From positions 22,146 to 86,145 of the forward strand of contig JALZUD010000025.1 of NCBI GenBank assembly GCA_023301725.1: a stretch of DNA of 64,000 nt, in the 5' to 3' direction. The notes below the pieces were generated by a model. That model was not told the DNA's origin, made no database searches, and saw only the letters and a list, made by a program, of their open reading frames with translations. Shown one piece after another: positions 56,497-64,000 of this stretch (position 1 is its first letter; every line of letters starts with the position of its first letter). The position numbers were made by a program, and so were the translations under genes. Origin of the DNA: Granulosicoccus sp. (lineage in GTDB: Bacteria; Pseudomonadota; Gammaproteobacteria; Granulosicoccales; Granulosicoccaceae).

Positions 56497-57765
56497 TTGA
56501 TTAACACGTTTAAATACCTATTTTTGCTCATGCTGTGTATCGCCACATCAGGTTGCATATCCATCCCTGCTTCATCGACAGCAGGCAAACCTGTCACTGA
56601 CCAGACATTCGGACGCTATCAAGAGAATCTTGAATCGGAACTGATCCTGATTACCATGACGCCAGAGCGACATGCTGAGCTAACCGAATTAAAAGCCGTT
56701 CCAATGACCGGTGAACTGCCACCACGGTATTCGGATTTTCTTGATCTGATGGAATCCAGTTATGGACTAAAGCGTGTGGCCAACTGGCCGTTGCCAGCAA
56801 TAGATATTTTTTGTATCGTTTTCGAAATTAACGATCCTGAGAAAAGGGCAGCTGTGGTCGCCTCCTTGAGACAGGAACCCGGTGTAGAAACCGCCCAAAT
56901 AGTACAAACCTTTGATGTACAGCAGCAAGATTCTAACGATTCGTATTTATCGCTTCAACACGGTGTACATTCGATTCAAGCTGTGAGCTCTCATCAATGG
57001 TCACGAGGTAAAGGCGTCAGAGTTGCAGTTATAGATACTGGCATGGACAACACCCACCCAGATCTTGTGCTAAATAGCGAAACGACACAAAATTTTGTCG
57101 ATAATGACGAAATAACATTTCGCTCCGATACGCATGGAACAGCTGTTGGTGGCGTTATTGCAGCCAATGCAGGCAACGGTACCGGCATGCTGGGTATCGC
57201 ACCAGAGGCAACACTATTGGCGCTCAAAGCGTGTTGGCACTCTGACCAGAACGAGGGCAAAGCGCGCTGTAATTCCCTCACACTGGCAAAGGCGCTTAAT
57301 TATTCAATACAGCAGAAAGTAGACATCATAAATTTGAGTCTAACGGGGCCGCCAGACCCCGTTCTGGAACGACTAGTACTAGAAGCGCTGTCACGGGACA
57401 TTGTAGTGATAGGCGCCTTACCCGCTCATGAGGGTAAAGCGTTTCCAGTGTCCATTCAAGGCACCATCGCTGTAGCTATACCCGGCCAAAAAACACAATC
57501 TATATCCGCACCTGGACGCCGTGTTCTCAGTACAAGCCCCAACGCACAATATGATTTTTTTGATGGTAGCTCATTTTCCACAGCGCACATTACAGGACTG
57601 GCTGCACTGGTTCGCAGTTTGTCACCATCATTAACGCCGACAGAACTGCTTACATTGCTCGAACTTACAGCGAGCCCAGACACACGCGCAGCCAACGCAT
57701 GTAGGGCGATCGAATGGATAAGACAGCAGGCCGATACTACGGATTACAATGATGGTTGCAGTTGA
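56497..57765 (+). CDS. Subtilisin-like serine protease lipoprotein (S8)
   Basis: 422 residues. The start appears to be TTG 56497 with AGGAG four bases before it, an unusual start and short spacing. Lipoprotein signal with TSGC at 17-20. A pro-like region (about 40-150) precedes the catalytic domain: D180 in VAVIDTGMDNTHPD, H213 in DTHGTAVGGVIAAN and S359 in FDGSSFSTAHITGLAAL, where the usual GTSMAxPH reads G-S-S-F-S-T-A-H. Oxyanion region ALPAHEGKAFPVS is present. Four Cys late in the chain may form disulfides. Follows the RTX-like pair by 150 bp and may process them. Confidence 0.88.
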   Translation: MINTFKYLFLLMLCIATSGCISIPASSTAGKPVTDQTFGRYQENLESELILITMTPERHAELTELKAVPMTGELPPRYSDFLDLMESSYGLKRVANWPLPAIDIFCIVFEINDPEKRAAVVASLRQEPGVETAQIVQTFDVQQQDSNDSYLSLQHGVHSIQAVSSHQWSRGKGVRVAVIDTGMDNTHPDLVLNSETTQNFVDNDEITFRSDTHGTAVGGVIAANAGNGTGMLGIAPEATLLALKACWHSDQNEGKARCNSLTLAKALNYSIQQKVDIINLSLTGPPDPVLERLVLEALSRDIVVIGALPAHEGKAFPVSIQGTIAVAIPGQKTQSISAPGRRVLSTSPNAQYDFFDGSSFSTAHITGLAALVRSLSPSLTPTELLTLLELTASPDTRAANACRAIEWIRQQADTTDYNDGCS

Positions 57766-57794
57766 CTGTTAGCATAGTATTTTCTTGTTTTTCT

Positions 57795-58736
57795 TTATGT
57801 TTCTGTCTCTGTATCTACTTCTTTTTCAAGAGTCGATTTAGAATCATTTTTTCCAACATGCAAAGCTTCAAATAGAAAATTGGCAAATGCTTTTATTGAA
57901 TGCTCAGATATAAAATTTCCACCTTTTATAAGATTAAATCTAAGTTCATGTATTTCTGGGTTTTCTGAGCTAAGCATGTATAGTTGGCGAAGCGGAAATC
58001 GCAGGTATGCCAGTATTTCCCCATGTTCAAATAGTCGAATTATTTTCAACCCTTTTGAATTTGACTCTCTATGAGCTTTATCAACCTCATAGTAACCAGT
58101 CACTGGAGTGGTGTTGAACGTATACACGCTACCTATCCCACTTGCCGCGTACGCTGCCTGTTGAGCTAGTCCGCCACCTAAAGAGTGCCCAGTTGTAGTT
58201 ATTCTTACTTGTGCACCGTAGTCGGATTGCACTTGCTCAACTAGACGAGGAAGACCTTGCCTCACAATGTCATAATGGTCTGCAAATCCAGGAATGAATC
58301 TGGTTACCCACCGCAAATTTGCCCACCAATCTCCTATCGAACGGGTAGTGCCGCGAAATACGATCAGAAATTCGTCACGAGATTTTGAAAACCAAAGGTG
58401 ATATTTAAGTCCTGAAAATACCTTCTTTTTTGAATCATCGAGTAATATCTGATTAAGAGATGTTTGAGGAACCAATTCCCAGTCTGTAAGAATAGTTTGT
58501 AGCACGTCTTCCAAAATTACATTTTTAGGAATAGCTACTACATCATCGAAATCATGGTAAACCAAGGCTGAGAAGACTGCGTACAGTTCCACTCCTTCAT
58601 AAGATTCCAAAAACAAATATTCTTTGTCTTTTTCAATTTTTTGCTCAAATACATCCTCTCCCTTTCTAACTAAAACTGTATCCTTACCTTGCGTTAGTAC
58701 ATTCCAAACCCTTTGAATTGCCTTTAAAGGTTTCAT
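57795..58736 (-). CDS. Class 3 lipase-family protein
   Basis: 313 residues with no signal peptide. Alpha/beta-hydrolase features of fungal-type lipase_3: FLIVFRGTTRSIGDWWANL (oxyanion-side strand and lid) and nucleophile elbow RITTTGHSLGGGLAQQAAY, then EHGEILAYLRFPL with candidate Asp/Glu and an ISEHSIKAF His. The gene is visibly richer in A and T than its neighbours, with many aaa, ttt and att codons, which suggests later acquisition. The C-terminus is Lys/Glu/Thr-rich. Substrate unknown. Confidence 0.85.
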   Translation of the reverse strand: MKPLKAIQRVWNVLTQGKDTVLVRKGEDVFEQKIEKDKEYLFLESYEGVELYAVFSALVYHDFDDVVAIPKNVILEDVLQTILTDWELVPQTSLNQILLDDSKKKVFSGLKYHLWFSKSRDEFLIVFRGTTRSIGDWWANLRWVTRFIPGFADHYDIVRQGLPRLVEQVQSDYGAQVRITTTGHSLGGGLAQQAAYAASGIGSVYTFNTTPVTGYYEVDKAHRESNSKGLKIIRLFEHGEILAYLRFPLRQLYMLSSENPEIHELRFNLIKGGNFISEHSIKAFANFLFEALHVGKNDSKSTLEKEVDTETET

Positions 58737-59423
58737 GTTGAATTACTCCATTGTCAAATAGCTGCTTATAATTTCAAGCCAACATGTTGGCTTATGCGGT
58801 TGTCTATTGGATAGCCACATTAAGTACTAATGACATACTACAAGTGTACGATTTCTTAATTTTTCATCTAAGTGAGAAAAAAAATAGAACATGCATACAA
58901 CACGTGCCAATGTACCTATATAAAATTAAGGCTATAAATCCACTATATTCCTATTTATACCCACATACCATCAACATTGATTCGGTATGTGTATACATGA
59001 ACACTGTGTACCAGTCAGATTCTTGGTAGATACCCTCTGTCATGTAACATCAGAAGCGCATTCTAGTTTTTCGCATTTTTTGTAAAATGCCGCGAGAATG
59101 TTTTCTTCTTGAAATATACCAACTGCGGTAACATAAGCTTGGGACAAACGCATTCATTGAAATGCGTAGCAATGTGCGATAACGATTCGCAGGGTTACAG
59201 GCTTAGGTGTACAGACATCTTTAGGCTCTTTTCTGTAAACCCGATATTGGCATATAGGCGCTTGGCGATCTCGTTAGATCACTTAGAATAAAAAACGCAA
59301 CTGATCTGGCAGACTGTGGCTGGCTGGCGACTTATGATTGTTTCTTGGTGTAATTTCAATTTAAGAATACAGTGTTGCCTGCTTAGAAGTCATTAACAAC
59401 CTACGCCAAGTTAATCTGAACAA
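58737..59423. other. 687-bp AT-rich region without a clear gene
   Basis: Continuous with the AT-rich lipase gene. Short open frames (for example 58784-59029) have no ribosome binding site and no family signal. At 59059-59100 a nested hairpin is present: CATTCT/AGAATG outside and GCATTTT-TTGT-AAAATGC inside. Confidence 0.55.
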
Positions 59424-59789
59424 CTATCGTATATCCACCAATACACTAGACGCACTATTGAACGCCGCAACACACTGTCCAGCTTTATCACGAGCAACGA
59501 AGGGGTGAGTGAGAAAAGTATTCTGACCCAGTGTTTCTCCAGGGGTAATTGAGCCTATGAGTTCTTCTTCGCCTTCGTAGTTTATCCAGAAAATATCGAG
59601 AATTTCTTCTTTGGAATTAAGAAAGTTAACTACGTACCTATCATCACCACGTAATGAGGCGAAATTTTTGACACCGTCGCAAGCAATCGAATAGACGGGA
59701 TGATCGAGACTGGTGACTGACGTTGTTGCGCAGCCAACATTGAAGAAAACGACCAATGCAACGGTTGTGAGCCCCTCTATAGTTTTCAT
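59424..59789 (-). CDS. Lipoprotein with a von Hippel-Lindau beta-like domain
   Basis: 121 residues from ATG 59789; signal peptide MKTIEGLTTVALVVFFNVGC with C20 as lipid site. Residues about 45-115 resemble the VHL beta domain (PF01847): VVNFLNSKEEILDIFWINYE, GEEELIGSITPGETLGQNTF and THPFVARDKAGQC, where the PGE and HPW-like turns of pVHL are kept (HPF here). In animals this fold recognises hydroxyproline; bacterial copies have no known role. Isolated gene between two long non-coding stretches. Identification rests on these motifs. Confidence 0.7.
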   Translation of the reverse strand: MKTIEGLTTVALVVFFNVGCATTSVTSLDHPVYSIACDGVKNFASLRGDDRYVVNFLNSKEEILDIFWINYEGEEELIGSITPGETLGQNTFLTHPFVARDKAGQCVAAFNSASSVLVDIR

Positions 59790-60229
59790 GTTCTTGATTG
59801 CCATTGCGATGCAGTAGACTAGTACCTAAAGATAACTGTGATTGCTTACAATAGCAACGTAGTCAAATTTTCAAGAGCAACGGTAAATTGTCACACTCAG
59901 CTTAAGCGCAAGGTCCTCATTCAATGCAGTATGAGTTTGGTGGCAATACATACTGCAGCCTCCGCGTCTACTAACGAACAAGCCCTAACTTACAAGCATT
60001 GAAATTCAGACAGCGAAAACCTAACAGCCTAGGCTCATTCATTAGGATCGCTAAAAGCCACCTGCCATCTCTTAAGACTTCCGATGATTTTTCACAGAGC
60101 CAAAAGAAGAAGTACATCAAACCCTCAGGTTGTTGTAGCGTTCAATGCCCCGAAGAGATTAATTACGCCATGTTTCTAGTTTCTACAGGGTCAGCTACAA
60201 TACTGGGCTTTTGACTGAGCATCACGGAC
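59790..60229. other. 440-bp intergenic region
   Basis: Nothing recognisable. Contains the upstream regions of the VHL-like lipoprotein (minus) and the SLC13-type transporter (plus). Confidence 0.5.
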
Positions 60230-62008
60230 GTGACTTTCGATCAAACCGCTGTCTTTCTTATTTTAGCCGTTGCCATGGTCCTGTTTGTCTGGGATCACTG
60301 GCGCTACGACGTGGTCGCAGGCTTAGCACTCATAAGTGCAGTCTATGCAGGCGTAGTACCAGCCGAGCATGCATTCGAAGGGTTTGCACATCCAGCTGTA
60401 ATCACTGTAGCGAGTGTGCTGGTGATCAGCCACGCACTGCAGTCTTGTGGTGTTGTGGAGCTTTTTCTCAAGTATCTTGCTCATGCGCGTGGCTCCTTAA
60501 CCAAACAAGTGGCTGCCAACACTTTTGTTACCGCCCTGCTCTCCGCCTTCATGAACAACATCGGCGCTCTAGCGCTGATGTTGCCAGTGACCATCCGTGA
60601 TGCGCACAAGGCCAAACGCTCAGCGTCTCAACTTCTCATGCCCTTGTCATTCGCCAGTCTTCTTGGCGGGCTGGTCACCCTGGTAGGTACGCCACCGAAC
60701 ATCATCATTGCAACATTCCGCGCCAACAATGTGGGCGAGCCCTTCAGCATGTTCGATTTCACCCCTGTTGGGCTGGCGGTGGCCATATTCGGCATTGTCT
60801 ATCTGGTTACTATCGGCTGGCGCCTTCTACCTCGTCGGCAGCCTGATCCGGTGCATGGAGAGTCAGAACAATTTCAAATCGCTCGTTATGTCACGGAAGT
60901 ACGAATTCCGGAAACCTCACCACTGGTAGGTGCTACAGTTGGTGAGCTTGAAGCGCGTTGTGATAACGAAGCCTCTGTCATGGTGATCATCCGTCGAGAC
61001 AGGAGACGCATGGCTCCTCCTGCAATAGAACGATTACAAGCTGACGACCTATTGATTCTGGAAGGCCATACCGAAACTCTACAACCTCTTTTTGAAAACC
61101 CGGGCTTGCTGGAGGCCGGTGCCGAAAAGGTGGATGCGGAATGGCTTAAATCACCAGAAGTACGCGTTATAGAAGCTGTGATTATGCCTAATTCAGCCAT
61201 CGAAGGATTATCGATGCGCTCACTGGATATGCACAAACGCTTTGGCGTTAACCTGCTGGCTGTTGCCCGTGATGGGCGCGCTGCACGCACTCGACTGAAG
61301 CTCATCAAATACAAAACAGGGGATCTACTCCTACTGCAAGGAGAAACTAGCGCTTTAGAAGAGCTATGTCAGAACTTTGGATGTCTGGCTATCAAGAATC
61401 GAGGCCGTGAGATCGTTGCCCGTCGTGGGGCATTGCTCATACCCGGAACATTCGCACTGGGCATCTTTGTGGCTGCCCTGGGTTGGGTGCCGGTAGAGAT
61501 AGCGTTTACAACTGTAGTGGGCGTGCTGGTTCTGATGAAAATGATATCGCTACGCTCTGCCTATCGAAGTATTGAATGGCCGGTTATCGTACTGCTTGGC
61601 TTTCTGATTCCCATCGGGGAAGCTTTACAAAGTACAGGTGCAACTGATCTTATTGCGCAAGGCTTCGTCAGTGTGGCTGACGACATGCCCGTGTGGGGTC
61701 TGCTGGCTCTGATTATTGCGGTATCCATGGTGCTATCTGATCTTGTGCACAATACACCGACAGCTGTACTCATGGCGCCTGTTGCGTTCAGTATCGCAAC
61801 AGGGTTAGGCCTGCCCCCCGACCCTTTTCTGATGGCTGTGGCGATCGGTGCAGCATCCCCTTACCTCACCCCCATCGGGCACCAGTCTAATACGCTAGTG
61901 ATGGGACCCGGTGGGTATAAGTTTGGCGACTATTGGCGAGTCGGCTTACCGCTTGATATTGTCATTATCAGTGTTGCGGTACCGATGATTATGTGGGTAT
62001 GGATGTAG
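60230..62008 (+). CDS. SLC13-family (CitT/DASS-like) permease with two TrkA-C domains
   Basis: 592-residue inner-membrane transporter for a dicarboxylate, sulfate or similar anion. GTG start at 60230 with no strong ribosome binding site. About ten to eleven hydrophobic segments split by a soluble insert at roughly 215-385 that holds two TrkA-C (RCK_C) domains: VRIPETSPLVGATVGELEAR ... LQADDLLILEGH and VIMPNSAIEGLSMRSLDM ... KTGDLLLLQGE. Transporter motifs: FVTALLSAFMNNIGALALML, LVGTPPNIIIATF, SDLVHNTPTAVLMAPVAF and SPYLTPIGHQSNTLVMGPGG. Substrate cannot be told from sequence. Confidence 0.93.
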   Translation: MTFDQTAVFLILAVAMVLFVWDHWRYDVVAGLALISAVYAGVVPAEHAFEGFAHPAVITVASVLVISHALQSCGVVELFLKYLAHARGSLTKQVAANTFVTALLSAFMNNIGALALMLPVTIRDAHKAKRSASQLLMPLSFASLLGGLVTLVGTPPNIIIATFRANNVGEPFSMFDFTPVGLAVAIFGIVYLVTIGWRLLPRRQPDPVHGESEQFQIARYVTEVRIPETSPLVGATVGELEARCDNEASVMVIIRRDRRRMAPPAIERLQADDLLILEGHTETLQPLFENPGLLEAGAEKVDAEWLKSPEVRVIEAVIMPNSAIEGLSMRSLDMHKRFGVNLLAVARDGRAARTRLKLIKYKTGDLLLLQGETSALEELCQNFGCLAIKNRGREIVARRGALLIPGTFALGIFVAALGWVPVEIAFTTVVGVLVLMKMISLRSAYRSIEWPVIVLLGFLIPIGEALQSTGATDLIAQGFVSVADDMPVWGLLALIIAVSMVLSDLVHNTPTAVLMAPVAFSIATGLGLPPDPFLMAVAIGAASPYLTPIGHQSNTLVMGPGGYKFGDYWRVGLPLDIVIISVAVPMIMWVWM

Positions 62009-62011
62009 TGG

Positions 62012-62230
62012 TTACTTACTGCATGCGGTATAGCTCACGATAAAGCGCCCTGCAACAATAGTCATGAGTATGGAGAACACACCGTACTGCCACAGTGGGC
62101 GCTTAGTATCGTTGTTAGCCCACTGGGTACTGATAATTGTAGTTACAGCTGCAACTTATGTAAGAGCCTCACTAAACCAAAGGACAGGTTGCGCGCCCAA
62201 ATCTTTTTGTGAAGAATGACAGCATGTAAT
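62012..62230 (-). pseudogene. Possible C-terminal remnant of an unknown membrane protein gene
   Basis: On the minus strand, one frame reads SQKDLGAQPVLWFSEALT, an in-frame TAA (62156-62158), VAAVTTIISTQWANNDTKRP, then LWQYGVFSILMTIVAG and RFIVSYTACSK before the final stop. The hydrophobic pattern and composition look like protein, yet there is no start or upstream body and one internal stop. Family not recognised; could be chance. Confidence 0.35.
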
Positions 62231-62338
62231 CAACTGTTATAGCGTCGTTATGCAGTTGAAATGTTGTACAACAGTGGTGTATTCGCCAAATTGACAACTT
62301 TCCTGGATGAAATTCGCGAGTAGCAAGAGGCTAGATAC

Positions 62339-64000
62339 ATGTCGTTATGGAGTGATCTACCAGACTTTGTTAAGGAATCAGGCGCGCTTGATAGTCTTGA
62401 GCCTTTTCTCGATGCTATCGATACACCCGGTTCGACGGATATCACCGAAGGCGAGAATCATTGGCGCGTTTATGATGCATTCACGCTAGGTGACGATACG
62501 CCGTTATCACTAAACCCCTCTACGGGTAGATTCAATCGCGGCCCAGGAAGCGGCAAAACGCCCATAGAATTTCCCGATCCAAGCGTTAGTATTGTATTGC
62601 GTCTGCATCTAGATGGACCATCAGGATCGCCCGACGGTCGCTTCCAATTGATTACTGAAACACCCACCGCCATAGTACGTTTACCGTTTCTGCGTGGAGC
62701 AAAACTAGATACTAAGGGACAACTACAAGAAGATTCTGCGCACCCCGATGTCAAATTCCATCTACCTGCACTACGCATCCGTACCGAGGTACTGATATCA
62801 GGTGACACATCAGTAAAAATTCTCTCAGCCAGCACCCGGGCAACATCTCAGGATGAAATCTATGAGTTCGTGCGAATGGAGCCTGCCTACGCACTCATAG
62901 GCCCGGGCAATGTCGTAGGGTTTGCCTTCAGGACTGCCATACTGGATCTTTCTGGCGATTCAGGCCCAGCGGGAATACCCAACGACGCCTTCGCCTTGCC
63001 CAGCGAATGGCAAGGGTTTTATTTACCGGAAGCGCGCGTGTTCGTTGCACCACAAGGAATGGAAGGCCTTGCGGTATCGGCTGGTGTTCGCAACTTGTGG
63101 ATCGGTATGGCCGAGCATGCAGGCGTCACGGGCACGTTTGAAGTCGACATAGTGCAGCGTGGTGCAGCTCCTAGTATTCGTTTGCGTTTTCAAACATTCA
63201 CTGGCGAATGGATTGGCGTAGACGCAGCAGAAACAGGCACGATTGAATTGCCTGAAAATACTCGACTGTATGTGGATGCCGCCGGCGGACTAGCGCCCTA
63301 CACCTATCAACTATCAATCGGTGACAACACGCCAGTTTCAACTGACCGCGTCGACGTCGTTACGCCTGTGTCAGGCACCCTGTCAATCAACGTTTCAGTT
63401 ACTGATGCAGAATCACACGCCAGCACACGTAGCTTTACCGTTCGTCGAAGAGCCAACGCGATAGAAAGCGATAGCCCTACGGGTGCCAGGCCTGTTGTAT
63501 TAACTAGCATGCCACCATCAAACTTCAGTCGTATCAGGCTGATCAGTCAGAGCGCTGAGAGCGCAACCCTTGAGCTTGAACCAGCCTTCGGAGCTGTTAG
63601 CTGGACCTGGGGCGAGACGAATTCTGCCTCTGGTGATAACGTCACAGTCAGTGTTGCAGAGGGCGAATCAGTCACCGTGGTTGCCACTCGGCAAATCAGT
63701 ACAACCATCAATTGTTACACCTTGTTCGATAAGCCACACCACAACTCATACCCGAAGCGGATTGCAGACTTTGCCGAGGACGCCAAGAGCACACGCACTG
63801 AAGCCGCCGCCAGACGCAAACACTGGAGTGATGGCGTCCCGTTTCTGAACCCTGAATCCACGGCCCGTTTCTCACAGTACCCCAATGGCACTAAATGGAA
63901 GGTAGAAGGATTTGCATCCTATGAGAATCGGGATGATGCGAGTACAAGAACGCGCAACCAGAATTTGAGCGAAAGGCGTCGCGAGGTTCTGATTCATATC
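62339..64000 (+). CDS. Large protein of unknown role with OmpA-like segment (3' end outside window)
   Basis: 554 codons open to the window end. ATG 62339 has AAGAGG eight bases before it. No signal peptide (MSLWSDLPDFVKESGALDSL), so cytoplasmic start or non-Sec export. Residues 1-280 are an unrecognised beta-rich region (SIVLRLHLDGPSG, VKFHLPALRIRTEV, GFYLPEARVFVAP). An Ig/PKD-like stretch follows near 305-365 (LAPYTYQLSIGDNTPVS, INVSVTDAESHAS). The last visible part, about 500-554, resembles an OmpA-like peptidoglycan-binding domain: RFSQYPNGTKWKVEGFASYE then NQNLSERRREVLIHI. The rest, and genes beyond the edge, would tell more. Confidence 0.75.
   Translation, partial: MSLWSDLPDFVKESGALDSLEPFLDAIDTPGSTDITEGENHWRVYDAFTLGDDTPLSLNPSTGRFNRGPGSGKTPIEFPDPSVSIVLRLHLDGPSGSPDGRFQLITETPTAIVRLPFLRGAKLDTKGQLQEDSAHPDVKFHLPALRIRTEVLISGDTSVKILSASTRATSQDEIYEFVRMEPAYALIGPGNVVGFAFRTAILDLSGDSGPAGIPNDAFALPSEWQGFYLPEARVFVAPQGMEGLAVSAGVRNLWIGMAEHAGVTGTFEVDIVQRGAAPSIRLRFQTFTGEWIGVDAAETGTIELPENTRLYVDAAGGLAPYTYQLSIGDNTPVSTDRVDVVTPVSGTLSINVSVTDAESHASTRSFTVRRRANAIESDSPTGARPVVLTSMPPSNFSRIRLISQSAESATLELEPAFGAVSWTWGETNSASGDNVTVSVAEGESVTVVATRQISTTINCYTLFDKPHHNSYPKRIADFAEDAKSTRTEAAARRKHWSDGVPFLNPESTARFSQYPNGTKWKVEGFASYENRDDASTRTRNQNLSERRREVLIHI

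Noticed and set aside
58784..59029. 81-codon frame in the AT-rich region
   Set aside because: Composition follows the AT bias and there is no start signal or motif.
59059..59100. Nested hairpin as an integron attC or transposon end
   Set aside because: No core sites, integrase or cassette structure and no second copy seen.

Overview
The window reads as chromosomal DNA of a marine or host-associated gammaproteobacterium. Evidence is the gammaproteobacterial style of the bfd/bfr, gcv, zrg-like, HDOD and CheR/CheD genes, together with TRAP, Bug-type and polyol ABC uptake genes common in marine heterotrophs. A member of the Granulosicoccaceae or a neighbouring group would fit, but that is inference and no 16S gene is present. 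There are no tRNA or rRNA genes, CRISPR arrays or recognisable insertion sequences. Three decayed gene remnants and several very regular hairpins lie between genes.

Layout. 1-1.4 kb: truncated TRAP receptor divergent from an Fe(II)/2-oxoglutarate oxygenase. 1.9-2.8 kb: a cation-diffusion-facilitator-like protein lacking the metal ligands. 3-5.8 kb: a PilB/GspE-type ATPase coupled to an HDOD protein. 6-8.8 kb: catalase-peroxidase KatG and a Fur/PerR-family repressor with operator-like palindromes. 9-12.5 kb: two Lin0512-family proteins, a PAS histidine kinase, a homocysteine S-methyltransferase and a small membrane methyltransferase. 12.5-15.2 kb (minus): a frameshifted remnant, a DUF3179 protein and an FG-GAP protein. 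15.4-17 kb: YdcZ-type membrane protein, then bfd and bfr behind a Fur box. 17-21.4 kb (minus): gcvT-gcvP behind a tandem glycine riboswitch with a textbook terminator; gcvH is absent.

21.6-25.6 kb: a five-gene cluster (His-rich secreted protein, His/Asp/Glu-rich DUF2796 protein, MacB-like ABC ATPase and permease, DUF3299 protein) matching the zrg zinc-acquisition layout of vibrios. 25.6-28.1 kb: a ThDP enzyme and a Tat-exported M15-type murein peptidase. 28.2-40.1 kb: a carbohydrate region, with uronate catabolism (uxaC, uxuB-like), a thrombospondin-type-3/CBM9 lipoprotein, then a polyol ABC operon (receptor, terminator, two permeases, AraC regulator, mannitol dehydrogenase, ATPase). 40.2-43.7 kb (minus): fused indolepyruvate:ferredoxin oxidoreductase. 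44-45.4 kb: a BtpA-like TIM barrel coupled to an adenine-phosphoribosyltransferase-like protein.

46-51.4 kb: a chemosensory operon of a soluble four-PAS receptor, CheR, CheD and a protein with three CheW domains, without CheA, CheB or CheY. 52.3-57.8 kb: a Bug-receptor remnant, an anti-sigma/ECF-sigma pair and, divergently, two tandem paralogous RTX-like exported proteins followed by a subtilisin-like lipoprotein; this is the strongest candidate here for an undescribed system. 57.8-59.8 kb: an AT-richer patch with a class 3 lipase and a lipoprotein carrying a von Hippel-Lindau beta-like domain. 60.2-62 kb: SLC13-type transporter with TrkA-C domains. 62.3 kb to the end: a large protein of unknown role whose last visible part resembles an OmpA-like peptidoglycan-binding domain although no signal peptide is seen; it runs off the window.
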